Shown piece after piece: positions 44,024 through 52,197 of a stretch of DNA of 64,000 nucleotides. A program made the translations under genes and the position numbers. Position 1 is the stretch's first letter. Every line of letters begins with the position of its first letter. Below the pieces are notes generated by a model. The model was not told the DNA's origin. It searched no databases and worked only from the letters and a program-made list of their open reading frames with translations. This DNA comes from JAXLWB01 sp046328715 (GTDB taxonomy: Bacteria > Chloroflexota > Anaerolineae > Caldilineales > Caldilineaceae): positions 18,838-82,837 of the forward strand of contig JAXLWB010000047.1 in NCBI GenBank assembly GCA_046328715.1, in the 5' to 3' direction.

Positions 44024-44227
44024 ATGCTAATCTATTCGCTGATTATTATTGTTTGTATCCTAAGCTTTATTTCAGCGCTTGCGATCTTTTCGGCTATGGT
44101 TGTTGCAGGCCGTAATGAACGATTCGAAGGCAATGAGACTACTTCGAGCGAGCCTTTCCTCGCTTGGAACCTACGCGACAAAAAATTCGATGAAGCTGCT
44201 TTAAAGCGTCTTGCTGATAATGCTTAG
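44024..44227 (+). CDS. Small single-pass membrane protein, 67 residues
   Basis: Not a family I recognise. ATG at 44024 is preceded by GAGGAG with a 7-base spacer, one of the best ribosome sites in the window, so I reject the longer frame from 43955. The protein begins MLIYSLIIIVCILSFISALA and the helix runs to about residue 28; then comes a short polar tail with acidic and basic residues (AGRNERFEGNE, LRDKKFDEAALKRLADNA), probably cytoplasmic. It is convergent with the Wzc-like gene, 12 bp away, and the only plus-strand gene of the polysaccharide locus. A regulatory partner of the copolymerase or kinase is a guess from position only. Confidence 0.7.
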   Translation: MLIYSLIIIVCILSFISALAIFSAMVVAGRNERFEGNETTSSEPFLAWNLRDKKFDEAALKRLADNA

Positions 44228-44239
44228 GCAAACCTAAAC

Positions 44240-45943
44240 TTAGTCACCAGTTGCAGTTGTGATTTGGCCTACACTGCCGTCCAAAGTTGGAGTGGCTGTG
44301 TCAACAAGGGTTGTACCCTTCGGTGGCGTCAGTAGCGGTACTGGCTTTGATTTATCTTTTGTTTGGGCTCCCCGCTCATTACGCGAGTAGTTGTTCCCAT
44401 ACGATGCGTAATAATAGTAGTGATATCCAGTATTCTGATTAGAAACTCCGTTTAGCAATACTCCCAGCATATGGGCTTTTACTTGAGTGAGTGCGCCGAG
44501 AGCACGCTTTGCGGCTTCCCGTGTCGTACGCTGTGTGTTCAACACAAGTACAACGCCATCTGCCTGCGATGCCACTTGTGCCGTGTCCGCCACCACGGTG
44601 ACGGGCGGACTGTCGAGCACCACGATATCAGCCATACCACGCAGCAACTCCAAAATATCGTGCATGCGTTTGGTGCTTAGCAATTCAGCTGGGTTGGGCG
44701 GAAGCGGACCTGTGGTCAAAATTCGTAAGTTATCCACTGGACCCGCCTGCAAGAGTGGTTCAATTCCATTTGAATCCCCGAGCAAAGCGTTCGTCAACCC
44801 GCTGTGATTGATCAAGCGGAAGATGCGATGTTGGCTTGGGCGATGAAGATCCGCATCTACCAGAATGATTCTCTTCCCGGAACGGGCAAGTGCAACACTC
44901 AAGTTGGCCGAAGTGAGCGATTTACCTTCTGCCGGCGATGGGCTTGTGATCAAGACCAATCCCAAGGGACGGTCGACGGAGGCAAACTGTAAATTAGTAC
45001 GTAGAACGCGAAAGGCCTCGGTGGGGCCGTTCTGTTTGCCGTTGAGCATTACCAGTTTGCTATCTGCTTCTCCTGCCGATTGGATCATTGGGATCGCACC
45101 CAACGTAGTTAGGTGTAGATCTCGTTTTACCTGATCTGCAGTCTTGATCGTGTTGTCCAAATATTCCATTAGGTAGGCGGCACCGGCTGCCAAAGCAAAG
45201 CCGACCATTGCTGCAACCGCCACATTCAGCGGCAGTCGCGAATCAATCGGCGTGGTCGGTAGCGGCGCTGGCTCCAGCACATTGAGTTGATTGACTGCCC
45301 CTCGTTGTGAATTAGCCAAAAAATCTGTATAACGTGCTCGCAGATCGATCAATTTCTGATTGAGGGCAGTGATCTCGGAGCGAACCGCTGCGATCTCACG
45401 CGCACTGTTTAGATTTTGTAACTGTTGTTCTTTGGTGCTGATATCGTCTTCGGTCTGGCGAATGCTCGTCTCTAGTTTGTGCAATTGGTCTTCAACGAAG
45501 GTTCGGCGATCCTCAGTTTGTTTGCTGCCAGGGCTCAGGCTACGCAGTTGGTTCACCAATTCGTTTGCCACCCGTTGTGCACGTTCGGCTACTTCGTCAA
45601 TCACGCGGATTTCAAGAATGGGCGTGTTGGAAACCACCCGTACATCGTAGGCTGGCAGCCAATCAAGGTTAAGTGCCTCGGCTGTCTTTTGATAGACCGT
45701 GGAACGTTGCGCCATATCGGCATAGGTGTCAGCCAACTGTTGCTGGATATAGAGCGTGTTGTAGTCGGGGTTACTATCACTCACACCGCTCCCTACCATC
45801 AAGGTGGTGCGAGATTCATAGAGCGGAGGCTGTGTCGAGAGATAGGCTAATGCCGAACCGGCTGCTATGATCGTTGATGCAAGCAGTAGCCACCACCACT
45901 TTCGAAGAGGTTGAATGTACTCGCGCAGTTCAATCGTACTCAT
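44240..45943 (-). CDS. Polysaccharide copolymerase fused to BY-tyrosine kinase (Wzc-like)
   Basis: Controls chain length and export through autophosphorylation. Seen: membrane helix 1 at 17-36, a periplasmic/outside Wzz-like part, coiled coil at about 140-205, a PxxP-like region then membrane helix 2 at about 240-258, and the kinase: Walker A SPAEGKS 336-342, Walker A' LVDAD 361-365, Walker B VVLDSPP 441-447. A tyrosine cluster GYHYYYYASYGNNYS near 506-520 is the expected autophosphorylation tail. After it come 47 extra Thr/Pro/Lys-rich residues, unusual for the family. 567 residues. Confidence 0.93.
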   Translation of the reverse strand: MSTIELREYIQPLRKWWWLLLASTIIAAGSALAYLSTQPPLYESRTTLMVGSGVSDSNPDYNTLYIQQQLADTYADMAQRSTVYQKTAEALNLDWLPAYDVRVVSNTPILEIRVIDEVAERAQRVANELVNQLRSLSPGSKQTEDRRTFVEDQLHKLETSIRQTEDDISTKEQQLQNLNSAREIAAVRSEITALNQKLIDLRARYTDFLANSQRGAVNQLNVLEPAPLPTTPIDSRLPLNVAVAAMVGFALAAGAAYLMEYLDNTIKTADQVKRDLHLTTLGAIPMIQSAGEADSKLVMLNGKQNGPTEAFRVLRTNLQFASVDRPLGLVLITSPSPAEGKSLTSANLSVALARSGKRIILVDADLHRPSQHRIFRLINHSGLTNALLGDSNGIEPLLQAGPVDNLRILTTGPLPPNPAELLSTKRMHDILELLRGMADIVVLDSPPVTVVADTAQVASQADGVVLVLNTQRTTREAAKRALGALTQVKAHMLGVLLNGVSNQNTGYHYYYYASYGNNYSRNERGAQTKDKSKPVPLLTPPKGTTLVDTATPTLDGSVGQITTATGD

Positions 45944-46407
45944 GTTGCCATTCCAAATCGATGAAAGGAAATTTTCCTGTTATTGGTCAGAACCAGTTGT
46001 TTTGTGCAGAACCAAACTTCTGTGAGAAGTGGATCTTGCAAACTTTATCATGCTCTATAGCGAGCAGGGATTAAGCAATAATCGTTGTCCAAACATACTT
46101 TGTTTTATTTTGACAGAACGACCCTGTAGTCATTTGTCTACGATATCATACTTGAAAATTAAGCGCTATGGACAAACGACTACTTATACATAACATATGT
46201 CTTAGTTTATGAGTGGGTAAACAGCAAGTTTGGAAAAAAGTAATCAGAAATTATCTGAAACGCACATCTGTCAGGGTTAATAACGATTTGTACGGTCACA
46301 GCCCTGCCAGACGTACATTCGAATTTCAGAAGGTCTCCAACACGGTGAATCAGAGTCATAGGTCAATTGTCCTAAACAAGTAAGATTGACCTATGACTCT
46401 CTGCAAG
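45944..46407. other. Intergenic stretch upstream of the Wzc-like gene
   Basis: No gene seen. AT-rich, and the only upstream DNA available for a promoter of the Wzc-like gene. Its right end carries the hairpin at 46352-46400 belonging to the next gene. No binding site could be assigned. Confidence 0.5.
46352..46400 (-). terminator. 16-bp perfect hairpin after the DNRLRE/PD40 gene
   Basis: AGAGTCATAGGTCAAT (46352-46367) pairs perfectly with 46385-46400 across 17 bases. It begins 7 bases downstream of the stop on the minus strand. No clear U-run follows, like the other stop-proximal hairpins in this window. Confidence 0.6.
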
Positions 46408-48957
46408 TTAACGCACCCAAGTCGGATCGAACTCGCTTGCGTCACTCTCTTTGAGAGGTCTTTGGTTTGAACCATCTGCATTCATGATCCACAGTTGGTT
46501 CTTCCCGGTACGCGTGGAATAAAAGACGATCAAACTCCCATCCGGTGACCAGGTTGGATGTTTGTCAAAGCGCAGACTATTGGTAAGTCGCCGCAGGTTT
46601 TGACCATCCGGGCTAATCACATAGATCTCCTCATCGCCTGACTCATTGCTCACAAAGGCAATCTGATCTCCCTTGGGCGACCAAGCAGCGTCATAACTCG
46701 CGCCCTGTAAGCTGGTAATCACTTGGGCTTTCCCATCTGTATTGCGCACAGCAATTTGGAATCCACCCTTGTCGTCATGTTCGGCATAAGCAATACGTCC
46801 ATCGGGTGCTACACCAAGTTGCCCTTCTACAACTGGCATGATCTGTGAGTTGGCAGCCTGGCCTGTTTGACCTGTCGCTGGATCGTAGACCCAAACTTCA
46901 TCGCCCTTGTCGCCAGAGCGCCGATAGACGATCTTGTTACGCACATCCTCAATGCTGATCGGTGCTGGAACTGTCGGTGTCGCTTCGCCACTGGCTTGGT
47001 CGGTGGTTTCGCCGGTCGCATTGCGGGGTCGCGGTGTCGGTACACGAGTAATCACTACTGCATTCCAGGGCAATGACGTAGGTGTACCTGTGGTTTGCGC
47101 TTCGGCTGTTGCCAAAATTACCATTGCCTGGGCGGTTGCTCGATTTTGTGGTTGTTCTGTGGCATAGACGTAGTCGGCCAGAACGGCATTGTAGGGCAAC
47201 GGCGTTGCCGTTTCGCTGATCGCGATCGAAGCATCGGCTGTCGCCGTTGCGACCTGTGCAGCCAGGGTTGCCACGTTTTCTGCAGGCGGCGACGGCAATA
47301 CCAATACAGGCGTGTTGTACGGGAATGGCACAGGAGTGTAGGTTCCCGTTGTTTGTGCGATTGCAGTGGCAAGATCCATATAAGCGGTGGCCGTAGCTTC
47401 GTTGCCTGGAGTTGCTGTTTCGACCACAACAGGTAACTCATTCATTTCCAGTGCAATGGCCTGTGCCGTCTCCACACTACGGGCTACCGGTGTGGGCGTG
47501 ACAACGTCAAACGGTATTGGCGTATAGGTGCCAATCGTGGTTGCAACTTCGGTTGCAGTTGCTGCCAGGGCCACTTCGGTCAACACATTTTCGGGTGTCG
47601 GTGTCAACGTGGCCACGACTGCGTCCTTGGTGACGGTTGCAGGAGGCGTTGCTGGTGCCTGTCCTAAACTCAGTGTCAAGATCGGCGGATTGCCAAGACT
47701 TTCCGGCCCCAAACCCGAGTCCCAGGCAAAGAGCGAGTCAGCTTGTGCATTCGTCGTCGCCTGAATTCGGACAATCACCGTTGTGGCGCCATTAAAAATC
47801 TGTTGCTCCAGCCAACGGCGGGTTGATTCATCGAGTTGCCAACTGTTTACCTTATTGATGCTAAGGTCTTGCTCACTCAACTGCGGAAAGAGGATAATCG
47901 AAGCTGGAGCAGTATAGAGTTCGAGATAATCGGAGCGAACTAGGTTGCGCAGTTCACTTTCGGCTACCAATTGTACAATCCACGTACCTTTTACGGCAGG
48001 ATCGAAGCGGTCGTCTCGCAGCCCTGTCAGGCGCAATTCGGCACCAACGATTTCTGCCCCGCGAGGAATCTTTCCCAGTTCAAAGCGTATCGCCGAGATA
48101 AAGGATTGTCCCTCGTTTACACCTGCGTACAAAAAGGAGTCGTTGAGGTGATTGCGGGTTCGATCATTGGTTTGCCACCAACCGGCATTGCCAAGCGGTG
48201 GCGTTAAGCTAAAAACAGCTCCTCCTGGCACGGGTGTGGGCTCAACATACTCGGTCAGAAGCGCAGTTGAGACTTCTTCAGTCACTGCGCTGGTCGCAGT
48301 CGGTTCTGGAATGATACTGGTCGCTTCAGGCGTTGTTGCACTGACAGTGCTTTTGGTTGGCGCAACAGTAACTTGCGCCGTGGCACTCGGAGGCTCTTCA
48401 GTTGGCTTTGGCTCAACTGTGGGCGTCCCCGTCGCCACTGGGCCGACGGTCGGCACTTCGGCGATTGCCTCTAAGGTGGCAGTCGCACCCCCTGGGAGAA
48501 GTCCTGTGCGCTCGATGATCGGCAATAGCACAGCTGGCAAGCGAATACTGTTGATCGAATCGCCAGCGTAGAGGGCACCCACTCCTAAAATCGTGGCACC
48601 GATCAGCGCCACTAATAAGGCTGGCCAACGGCGTCGCTGGTTCTGACCGTCAGAATTCAGCTCGTTGCGAAACGGCTCACTGAAGGGTGAGGTCGAAGGC
48701 GCAATATTGGGAATCTCAGATTGTGCTTTGTAATAGGGACAACGCACATGTTCGCTGCGAAGGCAGTACGTCTCTTGGTGCTCAAAGCCAGGCAGCGAGG
48801 GGCGGGTCCGAGCAAAACAACGATGATTGTCCGATGGCTCCGTCAGAACGAGGGCTGGATCATCGAACAAGCCAAGGTGTGGACATACTTGCAAGGCTTG
48901 AGGATCCGATGTTTCTGGGGTCCCCGGTTCATTGAATTGACTGAATTGAAAAGACAT
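46408..48957 (-). CDS. Membrane protein: Cys/His-rich N-terminus, DNRLRE-like domain, Thr/Pro repeats, PD40 propeller
   Basis: 849 residues. Cytoplasmic start with C25PH27, C47, H60, C65, H70 and C73P in a compact pattern that could bind a metal; a membrane helix at about 112-130; a Thr/Pro/Glu spacer; a beta-rich DNRLRE-like domain near 243-430 (FELGKIPRGAEIVGAELRL, WQLDESTRRWLEQ); three to four repeats of about 50 residues near 450-670 built on TxGTYTPxPxN and ATAxA; then PD40/TolB-like blades (YDAAWSPKGDQIAFVS; HPTWSPDGSLIVFYS). The function is unknown. Outside domains may bind surface glycan; the Cys-rich part may sense or signal (inference). Confidence 0.8.
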   Translation of the reverse strand: MSFQFSQFNEPGTPETSDPQALQVCPHLGLFDDPALVLTEPSDNHRCFARTRPSLPGFEHQETYCLRSEHVRCPYYKAQSEIPNIAPSTSPFSEPFRNELNSDGQNQRRRWPALLVALIGATILGVGALYAGDSINSIRLPAVLLPIIERTGLLPGGATATLEAIAEVPTVGPVATGTPTVEPKPTEEPPSATAQVTVAPTKSTVSATTPEATSIIPEPTATSAVTEEVSTALLTEYVEPTPVPGGAVFSLTPPLGNAGWWQTNDRTRNHLNDSFLYAGVNEGQSFISAIRFELGKIPRGAEIVGAELRLTGLRDDRFDPAVKGTWIVQLVAESELRNLVRSDYLELYTAPASIILFPQLSEQDLSINKVNSWQLDESTRRWLEQQIFNGATTVIVRIQATTNAQADSLFAWDSGLGPESLGNPPILTLSLGQAPATPPATVTKDAVVATLTPTPENVLTEVALAATATEVATTIGTYTPIPFDVVTPTPVARSVETAQAIALEMNELPVVVETATPGNEATATAYMDLATAIAQTTGTYTPVPFPYNTPVLVLPSPPAENVATLAAQVATATADASIAISETATPLPYNAVLADYVYATEQPQNRATAQAMVILATAEAQTTGTPTSLPWNAVVITRVPTPRPRNATGETTDQASGEATPTVPAPISIEDVRNKIVYRRSGDKGDEVWVYDPATGQTGQAANSQIMPVVEGQLGVAPDGRIAYAEHDDKGGFQIAVRNTDGKAQVITSLQGASYDAAWSPKGDQIAFVSNESGDEEIYVISPDGQNLRRLTNSLRFDKHPTWSPDGSLIVFYSTRTGKNQLWIMNADGSNQRPLKESDASEFDPTWVR

Positions 48958-48998
48958 TGATTTATCCGCGATTTAGCACTTCAATCAAAACGAACGCA

Positions 48999-49577
48999 CT
49001 ACTTCGTACGATTGGAAATAATGCGCTCCACTGCAACTGAAAGGTTATCAACAATTTCTGGACGAACGGCTTGATGATTGGTTTGAAGATAGGACTCAAC
49101 CAACGATTCAAGTTGTTGGGCCTGGCGTCCGGTTTTGACCAGGATCGAATGAGCCTGAGCCGCCACCGCCGCTTGATAATCGGTCACCGAATCTCCGACA
49201 AAAACAGTTTGTTCAAGCTTGAGCTGGTATTTGGCTGCGGCTTGCAGTAAGAGACCTGGCTTTGGCTTGCGACAGCCGCAATCCTCGTCAGGACGATGAG
49301 GGCAAAGGAAGACGTCGTCAATCTTCCCGCCTGTCTCGGTCACCAGTTCGCTCAATCTTTGATGAATGTTGTCGACCGTCTCTTGTGTAGCTGCCCCTCT
49401 GCCAATTGCCGATTGATTCGTGATAATAATAATTGGGACGTTGAGTTGGGCCAGCCTGTGCAGTGCATCCAACACGCCAGGAAGAATACGAAACTCATCC
49501 CAACTTTTTACATAATCGGACCGCTCCTGATTGATCACGCCATCGCGATCCAAAAAAACAGTTTGAATCCTCACCAA
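48999..49577 (-). CDS. gmhB: D-glycero-D-manno-heptose 1,7-bisphosphate 7-phosphatase
   Basis: HAD-IIIA phosphatase of ADP/GDP-heptose synthesis. Seen: DxD nucleophile in FLDRDGVINQ, IIIITNQSAIGRG, zinc site CPHRPDEDCGCRKP, then KPGLLLQAA and FVGDSVTDYQAA. Start is TTG at 49577, with GTG one codon later as an alternative; a GAGGAA site fits both. 192 residues, slightly longer at the C-terminus than usual. It works with the GmhA-like isomerase and nucleotidyltransferase encoded upstream. Confidence 0.9.
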   Translation of the reverse strand: MVRIQTVFLDRDGVINQERSDYVKSWDEFRILPGVLDALHRLAQLNVPIIIITNQSAIGRGAATQETVDNIHQRLSELVTETGGKIDDVFLCPHRPDEDCGCRKPKPGLLLQAAAKYQLKLEQTVFVGDSVTDYQAAVAAQAHSILVKTGRQAQQLESLVESYLQTNHQAVRPEIVDNLSVAVERIISNRTK

Positions 49578-50114
49578 TCGATTCCTCTATCGCCAACTTG
49601 TCTTTAACCGCAAGAAATGGCACAACATGGTACAAAATTCATCTTTCGGGCGGGTGACAAATTACTTGAATAGCTATGCTATGCCAAGAAGCTATCTGAA
49701 AGGTACATCCGCCAAGCATAGGCTGGTCTATAAACTTCTCAGACGTCTCCACGGTTTGTTAGTAGAATAACACAGCTTTGAAGCATAATTGCCGACAATT
49801 TCCTTTCATTCATACAGAAATTACTAGATCAGAAGATCGTTACAATTATGCCATAGATTAAGTATACCGCGCTGAAGATAAATCTTCTGTTTCTCAACGT
49901 ATTTCAAAATAAAATTGTTCAGCGTAGAGTTCTTTAGCCATACGAGATCTGAGCCGTTGGCGTTAGCATACGTTAACTTCAGCACGCTAACACAAACGGC
50001 TCAGAGTTGGAATCTACCGAATTTGCACAAAGCTACTACGAGGTGTACCTGCTTTGATCCTGGGGTAAATCGATATTGAACAGGCATATCTCTCGGAGGC
50101 GTTTGGTCAACTTT
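49578..50114. other. Long intergenic stretch between gmhA-like and gmhB genes
   Basis: No gene seen. It contains the decayed GAGCCGTT hairpin at 49950-50003 and AT-rich DNA near 49740-49920 that may hold a promoter for gmhB. The distance argues against simple co-transcription of gmhA and gmhB. Confidence 0.5.
49950..50003. repeat. Dispersed GAGCCGTT hairpin, decayed copy 2
   Basis: TGAGCCGTT (49950-49958) pairs with 49995-50003 and GTTAGC (49962-49967) with 49986-49991. Both arms resemble the perfect hairpin at 8057-8118, including the GCGT/ACGCTAAC parts, but several positions no longer pair. Confidence 0.6.
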
Positions 50115-50711
50115 CTAAAGGATCGCCAATGCTTCGCTGATCTTACTGGGATGGGCTTGAACGGTGCGGCGTAGAGCTTGCACCACCATGTGTTCTAGCA
50201 TGAGATGGATGTCTTCGATCTGCTCGATACAATTGTTGCGCACGACAATCGAGAGGTCGGCAAGTTTGGCCAACTTGCCACCTTCATAGCCGCTCCACCC
50301 AATGGTATAGGCGTTGTGCGCCTTGGCGGTCTCCACTGCCTTGAGAATGTTTGGCGAATTGCCGCTGGCGGAGATGGCAATCACGATATCGCCTGGGCGC
50401 ATCAAGTTGAGTAACTGTTCGGCAAAGACATTCTCGTAGCCGTTGTCATTGGCCAAAGCCGAAAAGAAGGCCATGTTGTCATTCAGCGAGATGGCTCGCA
50501 CACGGGGATAGCCGGGAAAAGCAGTGTTCTTTCCGATATCACAGGCCATGTGTGTGGCGGTCGAGGCGCTGCCACCATTGCCCATGATAAAAACTTGGCG
50601 CCCTTCGACACGCGCACTGTGAATGACGCGAACAACTTCTTGCATTTTATCCCAGGGCAGATTGTCCAATGTGCGCTTTAATTCTGACGTATATTCTTGA
50701 AAGAAATTCAT
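50115..50711 (-). CDS. gmhA: SIS-domain phosphosugar isomerase, GmhA-like
   Basis: Probable sedoheptulose-7-phosphate isomerase, first step of activated heptose synthesis. Seen: phosphate-binding FIMGNGGSASTATHMACDI, VRAISLNDNMAFFSALAND, the second SIS block IVIAISASGNSPNILKAV, and a C-terminal NCIEQIEDIHLMLEHMV helix with Glu/His. Start at ATG 50711 is set by GGAGGAG seven bases upstream; a frame starting seven codons earlier would cover this site. 198 residues. The active-site region is complete, but SIS proteins with related specificity exist. Confidence 0.82.
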   Translation of the reverse strand: MNFFQEYTSELKRTLDNLPWDKMQEVVRVIHSARVEGRQVFIMGNGGSASTATHMACDIGKNTAFPGYPRVRAISLNDNMAFFSALANDNGYENVFAEQLLNLMRPGDIVIAISASGNSPNILKAVETAKAHNAYTIGWSGYEGGKLAKLADLSIVVRNNCIEQIEDIHLMLEHMVVQALRRTVQAHPSKISEALAIL

Positions 50712-51125
50712 AGTAATGCTCCTCCGCATCAATCGGCCTGATCACGGTTCCTGTGACTCTCACTGTGTACGAGGAGTGGATACAGCTTGAAGGGGGTGAG
50801 TAAAGCCATTGCAAAATAAATAGTCCTATTTCCTCGCTCTTTGCAATGGCTCAAGCGATTTCATTCGAATCTTTTATTTTGAAATCGCCTAAGTGAAAGC
50901 CACGTACATGCGAAACAGTGAATCAGCACCTCTAGAAATGATTGTAACGATTTGAATATCGAATTTGAGTGTACGCTTTATTTGCTAAGTCGCAGATTAC
51001 AAAATTTCTGCGTGTTAAGATTTACGCAATGTTTGTTTGAACCGCGAGTTTCACCGAAAACCAACGCTGATACTGATGAACATTTCGCCCGTTTCCATGG
51101 GCGAACCTGCCAAGCGTAAGCTCGT
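50712..51125. other. Leader region upstream of the gmhA-like gene
   Basis: No gene seen. It contains two adjacent hairpins at 50804-50888 and the GGAGGAG site before gmhA. The promoter of gmhA, or the end of the nucleotidyltransferase transcript, or both, should lie here. Confidence 0.5.
50804..50888 (-). promoter_or_regulatory. Two tandem hairpins in the gmhA leader
   Basis: AGCCATTGCAAA (50804-50815) pairs with 50840-50851 over 24 bases, and GCGATTTCA (50855-50863) pairs with 50880-50888; the stems are perfect and three bases apart. They lie about 95-180 bases before the gmhA start. Could end the upstream transcript or be a structured leader. Confidence 0.45.
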
Positions 51126-51866
51126 TCACGGACTTTTCAGGCGCTCTCTAAGAAATTGCGCTCGCTCGAAGCTGGTGGGTGTCCCGATATCAATCAGAAA
51201 CTCCTCGGATTGGCGAATTGGCAATCCAAAGATTGGCCACTGCTTTGCCAACATGAGTGGATAAACATCTCGACCAAAATCGAAGACAGTTTCGGGCGGA
51301 ATCAGTTGTAAGATTGTCGGCTCACAAACTTGAATGCCAGCATTAGCCAGGTCTGTAAACACTTGGTCGGCTGGCGGCTTCTCGACAAAACGCACAATTC
51401 GCCCTTGCTCTGTCAAATCCACAAGACCACACTCGGTTGGGTTCGGCACGCGGTAGAGGGCTAAGGAGATGGCCTGTTGTGTTGCATAGCTTTGGCACTG
51501 ACGTTGGTGAAATTCGATGAGCCGAGTAAGGTTTACGTTTGAAAAAACATCTCCATATACAACGACAAAAGGTTCATTCAAAAACCATTCAAGTCGCTTT
51601 GCTGCTCCTGCTGTGCCGAGTAATTCCTCTTCGTACGAATAGGTAATCTGCACCTGATGCTGGCTGCCATTCTGGAAGTAGTTGGTGATCTGCTCAGCCG
51701 CATGGTGTAGATTGATCGCAATTTGATCAATGCCATAGCTGTGGAGCCAATCGATAATATGCGCAAGCAACGGTCTGTCGCCAACTGTTAACATCGGTTT
51801 GGGCATGTTCGCTGTTAAATGTTTCAGCCGTGTGCCTTTTCCCGCTGCTAGAATTAGAGCCTTCAT
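51126..51866 (-). CDS. Sugar-1-phosphate nucleotidyltransferase (HddC-like)
   Basis: Transfers a nucleotide to a sugar-1-phosphate. Seen: LILAAGKGTRLKHLTANMPK P-type signature, NLHHAAEQI, EELLGTAGAAKRL, VVVYGDVFSNVNL (metal Asp) and VRFVEKPPAD. 246 residues without a C-terminal beta-helix. Between gmhA-like and initiating-transferase genes, so D-glycero-D-manno-heptose-1-phosphate guanylyltransferase is the best fit; mannose-1-phosphate or glucose-1-phosphate transferase remain possible. Start has GAGAGG eight bases upstream. Confidence 0.82.
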   Translation of the reverse strand: MKALILAAGKGTRLKHLTANMPKPMLTVGDRPLLAHIIDWLHSYGIDQIAINLHHAAEQITNYFQNGSQHQVQITYSYEEELLGTAGAAKRLEWFLNEPFVVVYGDVFSNVNLTRLIEFHQRQCQSYATQQAISLALYRVPNPTECGLVDLTEQGRIVRFVEKPPADQVFTDLANAGIQVCEPTILQLIPPETVFDFGRDVYPLMLAKQWPIFGLPIRQSEEFLIDIGTPTSFERAQFLRERLKSP

Positions 51867-52197
51867 GTCAATTACCTCTCAGTTCACCGCTGTGCCTGCT
51901 TATCCCATCCAAAAGTAGGGCGTGAATCTTTTCAAGGGACTGTTTGCATAAACTGAAAATCTACGTACACCTACGGGTGTGCTTCAGCAAACGAACTCGA
52001 AGAAGGTAGAAAATCAGCTGACTTGGACCACTGGATAGGTGTGTGGAAAATCTAGCCGTCTGCTGTACTTGAAAAGAGAATGGAGTCTTGCAATTTGCGG
52101 TTGAAAAGAAGAGCGTGGGGCAACTATTCAGCCTGCGATCCTCAATCGACGGTGATTTAGTGAAGGCATGGGCTGAATAGTTACGGGTTCTCTAGGA
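51867..52197. other. Intergenic stretch between the initiating transferase and nucleotidyltransferase genes
   Basis: No gene seen. The right end holds the hairpin at 52122-52182. The rest is upstream DNA of the nucleotidyltransferase gene and may contain its promoter. Confidence 0.5.
52122..52182 (-). terminator. 12-bp perfect inverted repeat after the WbaP-like stop
   Basis: AACTATTCAGCC (52122-52133) pairs with 52171-52182 across 37 bases. It begins 15 bases downstream of the WbaP-like stop on the minus strand. No clear U-run. Confidence 0.5.

Noticed and set aside
46408..48957. Serine-protease or peptidoglycan role for the large repeat protein
   Set aside because: No catalytic motif is visible; only binding-type domains (DNRLRE-like, PD40) can be supported.
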